Translations under genes and position numbers: made by a program
The notes under the pieces: model-generated
What the model was told of the DNA's origin: nothing
What the model saw: only the letters and a program-made list of their open reading frames with translations
Database searches by the model: none
Shown here: positions 38,603-46,258 of the stretch, piece after piece
How the letters are laid out: every line of letters begins with the position of its first letter
Numbering within the stretch: position 1 is the first letter of the stretch
Source: Streptomyces sp. GQFP
Lineage (GTDB): Bacteria; Actinomycetota; Actinomycetes; Streptomycetales; Streptomycetaceae
Direction of reading: 5' to 3'
Assembly (NCBI RefSeq): GCF_021545335.1
Contig: NZ_CP089312.1
Span: 6,758,001-6,822,000 of the forward strand
Length of the DNA stretch: 64,000 bases

Positions 38603-40543
38603 ATGGGCGTACGCAAGGACCTGAAGCAGGCGAAGCGCCGCACCGATCTGGCGGCCCGCCACCGGATCGACTTGGTCCGCGACGAGCGGACCGGCACCGT
38701 CCGCGAGGCGAGTGCCGCCCCGATGGTGGCAGCCCCCACCACGGGCAGCACCGCCGACCTGCCCTACACCAACGCAGCCGAGACCCCCGACGAGGTGATC
38801 CTGCGCCGCCGCGCCGAAGACGGAACCTGGCACCCGATCACAGCAGCCGCCTTCGCCGCCGAAGTCACCGCCACCGCAAAGGGGTTGATCGCGGCGGGCC
38901 TCGAACAGGGCGGCCGGGTCGCGGTGATGTCCCGTACCCGCTACGAGTGGACGGTCCTGGACTTCGCGATCTGGGCGGCCGGCGGCCAGACCGTCCCCGT
39001 CTACGCCACCTCGTCCGCAGCCCAAGTGGACTGGATCGTAAGGGACTCGGGGGCCCGTCTGGTCGTCACGGAAACGCCCGACAACACGGCCACCGTCACC
39101 ACCGGCACGGCAGCCCACCCCCAACCCCCGCGCATCCTCACCCTGGACGAGGGCGCGATGGCCCAACTCGCCGCCCTGGGCCGGGACTTGCCGGACGAGG
39201 AGGTGACCAAACGACGCACCGCCCTCACCCCCGACACCACCGCCACCATCTGCTACACCTCCGGCACCACCGGCCGGCCGAAGGGTTGCGTCCTCACCCA
39301 CGCCAACCTGCACAACGAGGCCGCGAACGTAGTCGAGTTGCTGCACCCGATCTTCAAGGAGGTCACCGGCCAGACCGCCTCCACCCTCCTTTTCCTCCCC
39401 CTCGCCCACATCATGGGCCGGGCCCTTCAGATCGGCTGTCTGATGGCCCGTATCGAGATCGGCCACTTCCCGAGCATCAGGCCCGACGAACTCCGCCCGG
39501 TACTGCGGGAGTTCAGGCCGACCTTCCTGGTCGGCGTCCCGTACCTCTTCGAGCGCATCCACGCCACCGGCCGAGCGACCGCCGAGAAGATGGGCCGCGC
39601 GGCCTCCTTCGACCGCGCCCATCGCATCGGCGTCCGCTTCGCCGAGGCGTACCTGGAGAAGTTCCTCGCGGCAGGCGGCAAAGCAGCCAAGGGCCCCGGG
39701 CCGTCCCTCTACGCGGCCTGGGCCCTGTACGACCTGCTCGTGTACCGCCGTATCCGCAAGGAGCTGGGCGGACGCATGCGGTACGCCATCAGCGGCGGCT
39801 CCCCGCTCGACCGCGACCTCAGCCTCTTCTTCTACGCCGCCGGAATCATCGTCTACGAGGGCTACGGCCTCACCGAGACGACCTCCGCCGCCACCCTCGT
39901 CCCACCCCTGGCCCCTCGCCCCGGCACGGTCGGCCTCCCCGTCCCCGGCACCGCCGTCCGGATCGCCGACGACGGAGAGGTCCTCGTCAAGGGCGGGGTC
40001 GTCTTCGGCGCCTACTGGAACAACCCGGCGGCGACGGAAGCGGTACTGAGCAGCGACGACTGGTTCGCGACCGGCGACCTCGGCGCCCTCGACGACGACG
40101 GTTACCTCACCATCACGGGCCGCAAGAAGGACATCATCGTCACCTCGGGAGGCAAGAACGTCGCCCCGTCCGTCCTGGAGGACCGGCTGCGCAGCCGAGC
40201 CCCGGTCGGCCAGTGCATGGTCGTCGGCGACAACCGCCCCTTCGTCGCCGCCCTGATCACCCTCGCCCCCGACTCCGTCGCCCACTGGCTGGCGGTACGG
40301 GGGATGCCCGCCGACACCCCCATGTCCGAGGTGATCGGCGACCCCCGGATGCGCGCCGACGTTCAGCGGGCCGTGGACCACGCCAACGCGGCGGTCTCCA
40401 GGGCCGAGTCGATCCGCGCCTTCACCCTGGTCGAGGGCGAGTTCACCGAGGACAACGGCCAGCTCACCCCGTCCCTCAAGGTCAAACGCCATGCGGTACG
40501 GGAGGCGTACGCGGCCGAGATCGAGGCCCTGTACAGCAAGTGA
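38603..40543 (+). CDS. Long-chain fatty acid-CoA ligase (AMP-forming)
   Basis: 646-residue adenylate-forming enzyme. P-loop-like YTSGTTGRPKGC near residue 216, the GYGLTETTSAATL motif near 424, the adenylate-binding TGDLG and the hinge R-K-K-D, and a C-terminal domain closing with the essential Lys in TPSLKVKRH. It activates fatty acids to acyl-CoA via acyl-AMP. ATG after AGGAGGACCAAGACC; monocistronic with a hairpin after the stop. Confidence 0.92.
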   Translation: MGVRKDLKQAKRRTDLAARHRIDLVRDERTGTVREASAAPMVAAPTTGSTADLPYTNAAETPDEVILRRRAEDGTWHPITAAAFAAEVTATAKGLIAAGLEQGGRVAVMSRTRYEWTVLDFAIWAAGGQTVPVYATSSAAQVDWIVRDSGARLVVTETPDNTATVTTGTAAHPQPPRILTLDEGAMAQLAALGRDLPDEEVTKRRTALTPDTTATICYTSGTTGRPKGCVLTHANLHNEAANVVELLHPIFKEVTGQTASTLLFLPLAHIMGRALQIGCLMARIEIGHFPSIRPDELRPVLREFRPTFLVGVPYLFERIHATGRATAEKMGRAASFDRAHRIGVRFAEAYLEKFLAAGGKAAKGPGPSLYAAWALYDLLVYRRIRKELGGRMRYAISGGSPLDRDLSLFFYAAGIIVYEGYGLTETTSAATLVPPLAPRPGTVGLPVPGTAVRIADDGEVLVKGGVVFGAYWNNPAATEAVLSSDDWFATGDLGALDDDGYLTITGRKKDIIVTSGGKNVAPSVLEDRLRSRAPVGQCMVVGDNRPFVAALITLAPDSVAHWLAVRGMPADTPMSEVIGDPRMRADVQRAVDHANAAVSRAESIRAFTLVEGEFTEDNGQLTPSLKVKRHAVREAYAAEIEALYSK

Positions 40544-40571
40544 CTGACATGGCCCCGTAGAAAGGCCGAAC

Positions 40572-40601
40572 GGCGGGCCACCGGAGAACCGGTGACCCGC
40601 C
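40572..40601. terminator. Bidirectional hairpin between the CoA ligase and rodlin genes
   Basis: 13-bp arms with one mismatch around an AGAA loop. It sits between the convergent stops at 40543 and 40623. Confidence 0.7.
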
Positions 40602-40622
40602 GCCGCAACTGAGCGGGGAGGC

Positions 40623-41030
40623 TCAGTGGTTGCCGGCGCCGTTGCCGGACAGCACGGGGATGTCGCTGAGGATGTGCGACAGCGGCTCGTCGCCCTTGGC
40701 CTGCGTCGAGTTCTCGACACACTGCTGGTTCTGCGGAGCCGACAGGATCGGGATGTCCTGGACGGCGATCGGAACCACGCCGAGGACGGAACCGACGTTG
40801 AGCTTGGCCGGGAGGCCGATGCAAGGCTTGTTCAGCGAACCCTGGACCAGCGAGAGCTGCGGGCTCATGTCACCGAACGTGGCCGAGTTGCCGAACTCCT
40901 GCTCGGCGCCGTTGCCGCTGATGGACTTGGTGCCACCGTCATCGGCGATCGCCAGGGCCTGGGGCGCTGCCGTGGCCGAGATACCGGCGACGGAGGCGGC
41001 GAGGGCCGCGGTTGCCCACAGCTTCTTCAT
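40623..41030 (-). CDS. rdl: Rodlin
   Basis: 135-residue secreted protein of the rodlin family, which organises chaplin fibrils into the rodlet layer on aerial hyphae and spores. Signal peptide M-K-K-L-W to about A27, then the family pattern [29 protein letters not shown], two cysteines separated by about 40 residues, and the highly conserved tail [22 protein letters not shown] 41030 has AAAGGG at a good distance (ATG 41036 is too close). One of three paralogues here. Confidence 0.94.
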   Translation of the reverse strand: MKKLWATAALAASVAGISATAAPQALAIADDGGTKSISGNGAEQEFGNSATFGDMSPQLSLVQGSLNKPCIGLPAKLNVGSVLGVVPIAVQDIPILSAPQNQQCVENSTQAKGDEPLSHILSDIPVLSGNGAGNH

Positions 41031-41078
41031 GTTCATTCCCTTTCGAAAAGCGGACTCCGGTGAGGAGCTGCGTGATCG

Positions 41079-41107
41079 TCAACGGCCGAACCCCGGCCGG
41101 GGTTGCG
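41079..41107 (-). promoter_or_regulatory. BldN-like promoter motif upstream of rodlin 1
   Basis: On the minus strand, CGCAAC (41102-41107) is followed after 17 bases by CGTTGA (41079-41084), close to the sigma-BldN consensus as I remember it (CGTAAC, about 16, CGTTGA). It is about 50 bases before the start codon. Confidence 0.6.
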
Positions 41108-41208
41108 GTGAATGCCCCGATTGGCCCAGCGTGCGAGGTGTACGAGCGGCCGTCCGGGGGAACGGGGGCCGCCTCCCTCCCGACGGGAACGAGAACGACC
41201 GGACCTGC

Positions 41209-42297
41209 TCAGGGGCACGCCAGCCGGTGCCCGCGCACCGGCACGTCCTTCCCGAACACCGGCGGATCGGCGGGCCGGGGATCCGTGCCCGCCGCGATCA
41301 GCGGCCGGTCCTCGCGCACCTTGGTGAACATCGCCTTCGCCTTCGCGTCGTGCCAGCGCAGCGTCGAACCGATGCCGTCCCTCGGCGGGTTGAACCCGGC
41401 GACCGGCACGGTGGCGAACTCCGTCCGCGTGGCAGGCACCTTGCTCAGCGTCGACGCGAGCGTGACCAGCGCCTTCACGCCGTCCTTCCCGAAGCCCTGT
41501 TCGACCTTGGCCGGACCGAGCAGCGTCCGGGCGACCCGGCCCATGAGGACGGGGTCGGTGAGCACCTTCCGGGCGGTCAGCTGCTCCAGCGCCGCGACCA
41601 GGAACCGCTGCTGGCGCTGGATCCGTCCCAGGTCGGCACTCCGGTCGACCTTCCGCGAGCGGACGTACTGCAAGGACTGCCCGCCCTTGAGCAGATGCCG
41701 TCCCGGCGCCAGATTCAGCTTGGTCTTGGGGTCCTTGAGCCGCCGCGCGGTGCACACCTCGACCCCGCCGACCTGGTCGACGGCGTCGATGAACCGCCGG
41801 AAGTCGAGCTGCAGATACTGCTCGACACTCACCCCGGTCGCCGCCTCCACCGTACGCTCGACGAGGCTCGCACCACCCTCCGCGTACGCGCCGTTGAGCT
41901 TCGCGGGATGCGCGGGGCGCTGCCGTCCGGACGGCGTGGCCCGGTACGCGGGAATCGTGGCGAAGGAGTCGCGCGGCAGACCGATCACGCTGACGCGGTC
42001 GCGCCCCGCGGACACATGGATGAGCATCATCACGTCCGCGCAGTTACAGGGGACGCCGCCCGCGTGGAACTTGCGGCGCTCCTTCTCGGTGATGGTGCTG
42101 CGGCCGTCCGTACCCAGCAGCAGGATGTCGGTGCCCTTGGCCGGGGCGGCACCGCCCACGGGGGTCAGCGGCGGCTGCTCGGGCGTACCGCAGCCGATGG
42201 CGGTCGCCGCGCACAGCACCGCGACACCGCACAGCCGGGACAACCGGGATGGCTGGGCAGGACGGGAAAACCGGAACAAAGGGTGTCTCGTCGTCAC
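41209..42297 (-). CDS. LytR-CpsA-Psr (LCP) family protein
   Basis: About 362-residue LCP protein that transfers glycopolymers from undecaprenyl phosphate to cell-wall peptidoglycan. Visible: a hydrophobic start with a Cys (GVAVLCAATAIGC) that could serve as a signal or a weak lipobox, then DILLLGTDGR, VSVIGLPRDS and the RIQRQQRFL motif of the LCP core. GTG 42297 or TTG 42306 start. It lies between two rodlin genes facing the same way but shares no obvious promoter with them. It may attach the exopolysaccharide or another glycan (inference). Confidence 0.9.
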   Translation of the reverse strand: MTTRHPLFRFSRPAQPSRLSRLCGVAVLCAATAIGCGTPEQPPLTPVGGAAPAKGTDILLLGTDGRSTITEKERRKFHAGGVPCNCADVMMLIHVSAGRDRVSVIGLPRDSFATIPAYRATPSGRQRPAHPAKLNGAYAEGGASLVERTVEAATGVSVEQYLQLDFRRFIDAVDQVGGVEVCTARRLKDPKTKLNLAPGRHLLKGGQSLQYVRSRKVDRSADLGRIQRQQRFLVAALEQLTARKVLTDPVLMGRVARTLLGPAKVEQGFGKDGVKALVTLASTLSKVPATRTEFATVPVAGFNPPRDGIGSTLRWHDAKAKAMFTKVREDRPLIAAGTDPRPADPPVFGKDVPVRGHRLACP

Positions 42298-42413
42298 CTG
42301 ACGCAACGTAGGCCAGCGGGCCGCCGAGAATTCGGCGGCCCGCTGGTGGAGGCTCGAAGAGAGCCCGGACGTACGTCCGGCTCAGTTGTCGCCGGTGGTA
42401 CTGGTGTTGCCGG

Positions 42414-42824
42414 TCACTTGTTGCCCACGCCGTTGCCGGACAGGACCGGGATGTCGCTGAGGATGTGCGACAGGGGCTCGTCGCCCTTGGCCTGCGTCGA
42501 GTTCTCGACACACTGCTGGTTCTGCGGGGCCGACAGAACGTTGATGTCCTGGACGGCGATCGGCACCAGGCCGATGAGGGAACCGGCGTTGACCTTGGCG
42601 GGCAGACCGATGCAGGGCTTGTTGAGGGAGCCCTGGATGAGCGCCATCTGGGGGCTCATGTTGCCGTACGTGGCGGAGTTGCCGTACTTCTGGATGGCGC
42701 CGTTGCCGCTGGTGGACGTCGTGCCACCGTCGTTCGCGATCGCCATCGCCGGGGTCGCCACCGCAGCGGAGGCACCGACGACGGAAGCGGCGATCGCCGC
42801 AGCAGCCATAACCTTCTTGATCAC
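42414..42824 (-). CDS. rdl: Rodlin
   Basis: 136 residues with a signal peptide to about residue 29 and the rodlin core [21 protein letters not shown], then identical tail [22 protein letters not shown] 42824 with AAGGGA seven bases upstream. It is divergent from rodlin 3, with a 191-base control region between them. The last 130 bases of coding sequence are nearly identical to rodlin 1, indicating recent duplication or conversion. Confidence 0.94.
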   Translation of the reverse strand: MIKKVMAAAAIAASVVGASAAVATPAMAIANDGGTTSTSGNGAIQKYGNSATYGNMSPQMALIQGSLNKPCIGLPAKVNAGSLIGLVPIAVQDINVLSAPQNQQCVENSTQAKGDEPLSHILSDIPVLSGNGVGNK

Positions 42825-42870
42825 TTGCAAGTCCCTTCTGAAGAAACCCCGTCCACCGGAGCCGTTCTGA

Positions 42871-42899
42871 TCAACTGCCCTTCGACGCGCATGGTTGCT
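42871..42899 (-). promoter_or_regulatory. BldN-like promoter motif upstream of rodlin 2
   Basis: Minus strand AGCAAC (42894-42899), 17-base spacer, AGTTGA (42871-42876). Weaker match than the others (4/6 and 5/6 to the recalled consensus), but at the expected distance before the GTG at 42824. Confidence 0.45.
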
Positions 42900-42943
42900 G
42901 CCATTCACTCGGATGGCCCATAACGGCCAACCGGGTGAAGCGG

Positions 42944-42971
42944 CGAAACCAATCCCCGCCCATCCGGTTGA
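42944..42971 (+). promoter_or_regulatory. BldN-like promoter motif upstream of rodlin 3
   Basis: CGAAAC (42944-42949), 16-base spacer, GGTTGA (42966-42971). Matches 5/6 in each box with the expected spacing; the transcription start would fall near 42979, about 37 bases before the ATG. Confidence 0.55.
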
Positions 42972-43015
42972 AGCGGGAGCAGGAACGTGTGTCTCTGCCA
43001 GGAAAGGAAAGCGAA

Positions 43016-43429
43016 ATGCTGAAGAAGGCAATGGCCGCGGCGGCGGTAGCCGCATCCGTCGTCGGAGTCTCGGCGGCGACCGCCCCCCAGGCGCTTGCCA
43101 CAGCGGACGACGGCGGCACCACGTCCGTCAGCGGGAACGGGGCGGTCTCGAAGTTCGGCAACTCCCTGACCAAGGGCGACATGAGCCCCCAGATGAGCCT
43201 CGCGCAGGGTTCCCTCAACAAGCTCTGCGTCGGTCTGCCCGTCAAGGGCAACGTGGGCTCCCTCGTGGGCATTCTCGTCCCGGTCGCCGTCCAGGACATC
43301 CCGATCCTGTCGGCCCCGCAGAACCAGCAGTGCGCCGAGAACTCGACGCAGGCCAAGGGTGACGAGCCGCTGTCGCACGTCCTCAGCGACATCCCGGTCC
43401 TGTCCGGCAACGGCATCGCCAACAGCTGA
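43016..43429 (+). CDS. rdl: Rodlin
   Basis: 137 residues. Signal peptide M-L-K-K-A-M to about A28, core [24 protein letters not shown] with the cysteine, tail [19 protein letters not shown]. It differs from the other two in the central loop ([20 protein letters not shown]), including an extra hydrophobic residue or two. GGAAAGG precedes the ATG by about 5 bases. Followed by a strong hairpin. Confidence 0.94.
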   Translation: MLKKAMAAAAVAASVVGVSAATAPQALATADDGGTTSVSGNGAVSKFGNSLTKGDMSPQMSLAQGSLNKLCVGLPVKGNVGSLVGILVPVAVQDIPILSAPQNQQCAENSTQAKGDEPLSHVLSDIPVLSGNGIANS

Positions 43430-43490
43430 TCTGTCGCCCTCGGCTGACCGGTCGTCAACGGTCGTCCGGTCGGCCGCGGAAGCGACCCGA

Positions 43491-43519
43491 GCAGCCCCCG
43501 CACCGTGTGCGGGGGCTGC
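43491..43519 (+). terminator. Terminator after rodlin 3
   Basis: Perfect 13-bp stem (43491-43503 and 43507-43519) with a 3-base CGT loop, about 62 bases after the stop. Confidence 0.85.
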
Positions 43520-43747
43520 CCGCGTTTTCCGCGTCTCCCCGAGTCCCGAATTTCTTCAGCCTTTCGTGTGGACCGTGTTTTCCGCTGCTTCGGGGCGTTC
43601 GAGTGAATTACCCGCCGGATCACGTTCCGTAGTTTCTTCGGCTGTCTATCTCTCGTTTTACAACTGCCGGTCATGGTGCGAGCCGTTCATGTGTGCTCGC
43701 TCGGTTTCGGCCGACATAAGGGCATGACCGCAGAGAAGGGAAACTTC

Positions 43748-43975
43748 ATGAAGAAGAGCGTTGCTGTCATCGCCGGCGCGATCATGGCGCTCGGAATGGC
43801 CTCCCCGGCGTTCGCGGACGCCGAGGCCGAGGGCTTCGCCGCCCACTCCCCGGGGGTGCTCTCCGGCAACGTGATCCAGGTTCCCGTCCACGTTCCGATC
43901 AACGTGTGCGGCAACTCGATCAACATCATCGCGCTGCTGAACCCGGCGTTCGGCAACACCTGCGTCAACAACTGA
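43748..43975 (+). CDS. chp: Short chaplin
   Basis: 75-residue short chaplin: signal peptide M-K-K-S-V-A-V-I to about A23, then one chaplin domain of about 50 residues beginning A-H-S-P-G-V-L-S-G-N-V, with V-C-G-N and N-T-C-V providing the two conserved cysteines and a strongly hydrophobic, beta-prone centre (VPVHVPINVCGNSINIIALL). It self-assembles at air-water interfaces to coat aerial hyphae. Short form without sortase signal. Beside rodlins, as in S. coelicolor where chpD neighbours rdlA/rdlB. Confidence 0.95.
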   Translation: MKKSVAVIAGAIMALGMASPAFADAEAEGFAAHSPGVLSGNVIQVPVHVPINVCGNSINIIALLNPAFGNTCVNN

Positions 43976-44007
43976 GGTCGTCGCACCTGCCGTTCGGCGG
44001 TGTCTGG

Positions 44008-44048
44008 GCCGGTCTTGGATTGCCTCTCGGTGCCAAGGCCGGCTTTTT
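44008..44048 (+). terminator. Intrinsic terminator after chaplin 1
   Basis: 11-bp stem (44008-44018 and 44033-44043) with one G:U position followed by a TTTTT run (44044-44048), a true rho-independent form that is uncommon in Streptomyces. Confidence 0.85.
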
Positions 44049-44078
44049 CTCACCTCTCCCATTAGAAAGATAATCAGA

Positions 44079-44882
44079 ATGCGACCGACTCTGAGCAGGG
44101 GGATGGTCGTGGCGGCCGCCGCGACGAGCCTCTTGACCCTGTACGGCATTCCGGCCCTCGCCGACGTGAACACCTGCGGCACCTCGTGCACCAACCCCCC
44201 GGCAGCGCACGGAGCCCCGTACGACGACCCCGCGAAGGGCAACGGCAGCAGCAACGGCTACGGCCAAGAGGACGACAACGGCCACGAGGAGCCGAACACC
44301 CCAGGCGGCTACGGCGACACCCCTCCGACGAAGCCTCCGACGAAGCCTCCGACGAAGCCTCCGACGAAGCCTCCGACGAAGCCTCCGACGAAGCCTCCGA
44401 CGAAGCCTCCGACGAAGCCTCCGACGAAGCCTCCGACGAAGCCTCCGACGAAGCCGCCCACGAAGCCTCCGACGAAGCCGCCCACCAAGCCCCCGACGAA
44501 GCCTCCGACGAAGCCGCCCACGAAGCCTCCGACGAAGCCGCCCACGAAGCCTCCGACGAAGCCGCCCACCAAGCCCCCGACGAAGCCTCCGACGAAGCCG
44601 CCCACCAAGCCCCCGACGAAGCCTCCGACGAAGCCGCCCACCAAGCCCCCGACGAAGCCGCCCACGAAACCGCCGACCAAGCCCCCCACACACCCGCCGA
44701 CGACAACAACGCCCCCCATCACCACCCCGCCGACCACCCCGCCGACGAAGCCGCCCCACCTGCCGCCGACCGGCAGCCGGGAGGAGTTGCTCGCGGCATC
44801 GGCGGTCAGTGTCGCGATGATCGCGGGTGGAATCGTCCTGTACAGACGAGGCCGACGCGGCGGCCCAGGCGCCCACGAGTGA
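44079..44882 (+). CDS. Sortase-anchored surface protein with PPTK repeats
   Basis: 267 residues. Signal peptide to about A31, a short linker with two cysteines (NTCGTSC), a Gly/Asn/Asp/Glu-rich segment, then 30 copies of Pro-Pro-Thr-Lys, a threonine/proline tail, and a sorting signal L-P-P-T-G near residue 231 with hydrophobic helix and basic end. Presumably an extended positively charged stalk on the wall. It stands where S. coelicolor has the long chaplin chpA, as I remember, but carries no chaplin domain. The ribosome site (AGAAAG) is weak. Confidence 0.85.
   Translation: MRPTLSRGMVVAAAATSLLTLYGIPALADVNTCGTSCTNPPAAHGAPYDDPAKGNGSSNGYGQEDDNGHEEPNTPGGYGDTPPTKPPTKPPTKPPTKPPTKPPTKPPTKPPTKPPTKPPTKPPTKPPTKPPTKPPTKPPTKPPTKPPTKPPTKPPTKPPTKPPTKPPTKPPTKPPTKPPTKPPTKPPTKPPTKPPTKPPTKPPTHPPTTTTPPITTPPTTPPTKPPHLPPTGSREELLAASAVSVAMIAGGIVLYRRGRRGGPGAHE
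44322..44681 (+). repeat. Perfect-periodicity 12-bp tandem repeat coding PPTK x30
   Basis: Thirty consecutive 12-base units (CCTCCGACGAAG and synonymous variants CCGCCCACGAAG, CCGCCCACCAAG, CCCCCGACGAAG). The first ten are nearly identical CCTCCGACGAAG and the later ones mix codons, so expansion was recent at the 5' end. The repeat is out of reach of short-read assembly. Confidence 0.95.
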
Positions 44883-44907
44883 GACACGGGTAAGCCCTCG
44901 CAACTCG

Positions 44908-44949
44908 AACGAGCCCCGCAAGCCCCGTAAGGGGCGCGCGGGGCTCGTT
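44908..44949 (+). terminator. Terminator after the PPTK-repeat gene
   Basis: A 12-bp stem (44908-44919 and 44938-44949) around an 18-base loop, itself with a small hairpin. It runs directly into repeat copy D. Confidence 0.65.
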
Positions 44950-44990
44950 CAGGGGCGCGGGGAACTGCGCGACCAGCCCCCACCGGGCCG
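44948..44990 (+). repeat. Dispersed intergenic element, copy D
   Basis: TTCAGGGGCGCGGGGAACTG continuing with CGCGACCAGCCCCCACCGGG. Virtually identical to copy C over 39 bases. Confidence 0.75.
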
Positions 44991-44992
44991 CG

Positions 44993-46258
44993 CTAGACGA
45001 ACTGCCCATCCAGCGGAGCGCGCTGCACGGTCACGTCACCACCCCCCACCCCCGCCCGCAACCGCCGCCGCACCCCCCGCACAAGCGTCTCCGCCGTGAA
45101 CGTCGCCCCATGCACGAACCGCATCGCAGGCCCGAAGCCCGACGCCGTCACCAGCCCCGCCAGGAACAGGCCGGGGTACGAGGACTCGAAGTGCCGCCCG
45201 ACCGCCGGTGACCCGTCCGCCAACGCGCCCAAGCCATCGGCCAGTCGCGCGTCCAGCAGACCCAGCCGGTCGGCCGTCGCCCTGAACCCCGTCGCCGCGA
45301 TGACATGTTCGGTCTCCACAGAGCACCGCTCGCCGGACCGGGTGACCGTGTCCAGCCGTACGCCACCCGCCCCGCCCGCCAACTCTCGCGTCTCCACCAC
45401 CTCCTGACCCAGCAGCACCTCCACCGCCGGTTCGACGCGGGCGCGTACCCACCACGCTCCCGCCGGGCCCAGCGCCGTCGCGGCGATGCGGGCCCGGGTC
45501 GGTCCGGGGAGGCGGTGGAAGAGGCCGGGGCGTTCGGCGTAGAACCAGTTGCGCCAGCCGCAGCCCAGGCCGCTGTGCGGTGCGCGGGCCGACCGCCACC
45601 AGGGGCGTTCCCATGCGGGCGGCACGTCGTTCCAGGTCAGCTGCTCCGCCCGCGCCAACACCCGTACCCGCGTGCCCTGTTCGGCGAGCAGCGCCGCCGT
45701 CTCCAGGGCCGCCTGGCCGCCGCCGATCACCGTGACGTCCCGGCCCCGGAAGCGGTCGAGGTCGCCGTGGTGGCTGCTGTGCGAGACGAGGTCGGGGTCG
45801 AGACTGCGGAGGGTGGCCGGGATCTCTACGAAGGGGAGGACACCGACGGCCAGGGCGACCGTCCGGGCGCGTACCGTCTCGCCGTCCTCCGTCACCACCT
45901 CGAAGCCCCCGCCCCCGGCGACGGGCGCCACCCGCGTCACTGTCCGCTCGTCGACCTCGGGCACGGCGTTGCGGGCGAACCACTGGCCGTACGCGGCGAA
46001 CATCTCCAGCGGGATCGGCTCCCCGTGCCGTGCCTCGACGCCCCGGGCGGCGCAGTACGTGTCCAGGCGCCAGCGGCCGTCGGGGTCGGACAGGTTCGAC
46101 GCCCACGGCTCCGACTTGAGGTACATGCCCCGGGGCATGTGGTCCCGCCAGGACGCCATGGGCCGGCCGAGGACGCGCAGCCGGAGCCCGGCGCCCGCGG
46201 CGTGTGAGGCGATGGACAGACCGTACGGGCCCGCGCCCACCACCAGCAGGTCGTACAT
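44993..46258 (-). CDS. FAD/NAD(P)-binding oxidoreductase, lysine N-hydroxylase-like fold
   Basis: 421 residues. Two Rossmann motifs, VVGAGPYGLSIASHA at the start and VIGGGQAALETAALLA near residue 174, with A-T-G-F near 350 resembling SidA/flavin monooxygenase-type N-hydroxylases (the family resemblance is not strong enough to fix a reaction). ATG 46258 shares one base with the stop of the ATP-grasp gene. It may modify an amino-acid or sugar substituent linked to the polysaccharide (inference). Confidence 0.85.
   Translation of the reverse strand: MYDLLVVGAGPYGLSIASHAAGAGLRLRVLGRPMASWRDHMPRGMYLKSEPWASNLSDPDGRWRLDTYCAARGVEARHGEPIPLEMFAAYGQWFARNAVPEVDERTVTRVAPVAGGGGFEVVTEDGETVRARTVALAVGVLPFVEIPATLRSLDPDLVSHSSHHGDLDRFRGRDVTVIGGGQAALETAALLAEQGTRVRVLARAEQLTWNDVPPAWERPWWRSARAPHSGLGCGWRNWFYAERPGLFHRLPGPTRARIAATALGPAGAWWVRARVEPAVEVLLGQEVVETRELAGGAGGVRLDTVTRSGERCSVETEHVIAATGFRATADRLGLLDARLADGLGALADGSPAVGRHFESSYPGLFLAGLVTASGFGPAMRFVHGATFTAETLVRGVRRRLRAGVGGGDVTVQRAPLDGQFV

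Noticed and set aside
43659-43689. BldN-like promoter before chaplin 1 (TACAAC and CGTTCA)
   Set aside because: Spacer of 19 is too long for the motif, so it was not annotated.
44322-44681. Possible CRISPR array
   Set aside because: Units are 12 bp head to tail with no spacers and lie inside a coding sequence.
44186-44893. DEAS/DEAA repeat protein in another frame of the tandem array
   Set aside because: Any frame of a 12-bp repeat gives a periodic peptide; the PPTK frame has signal peptide and sorting signal.
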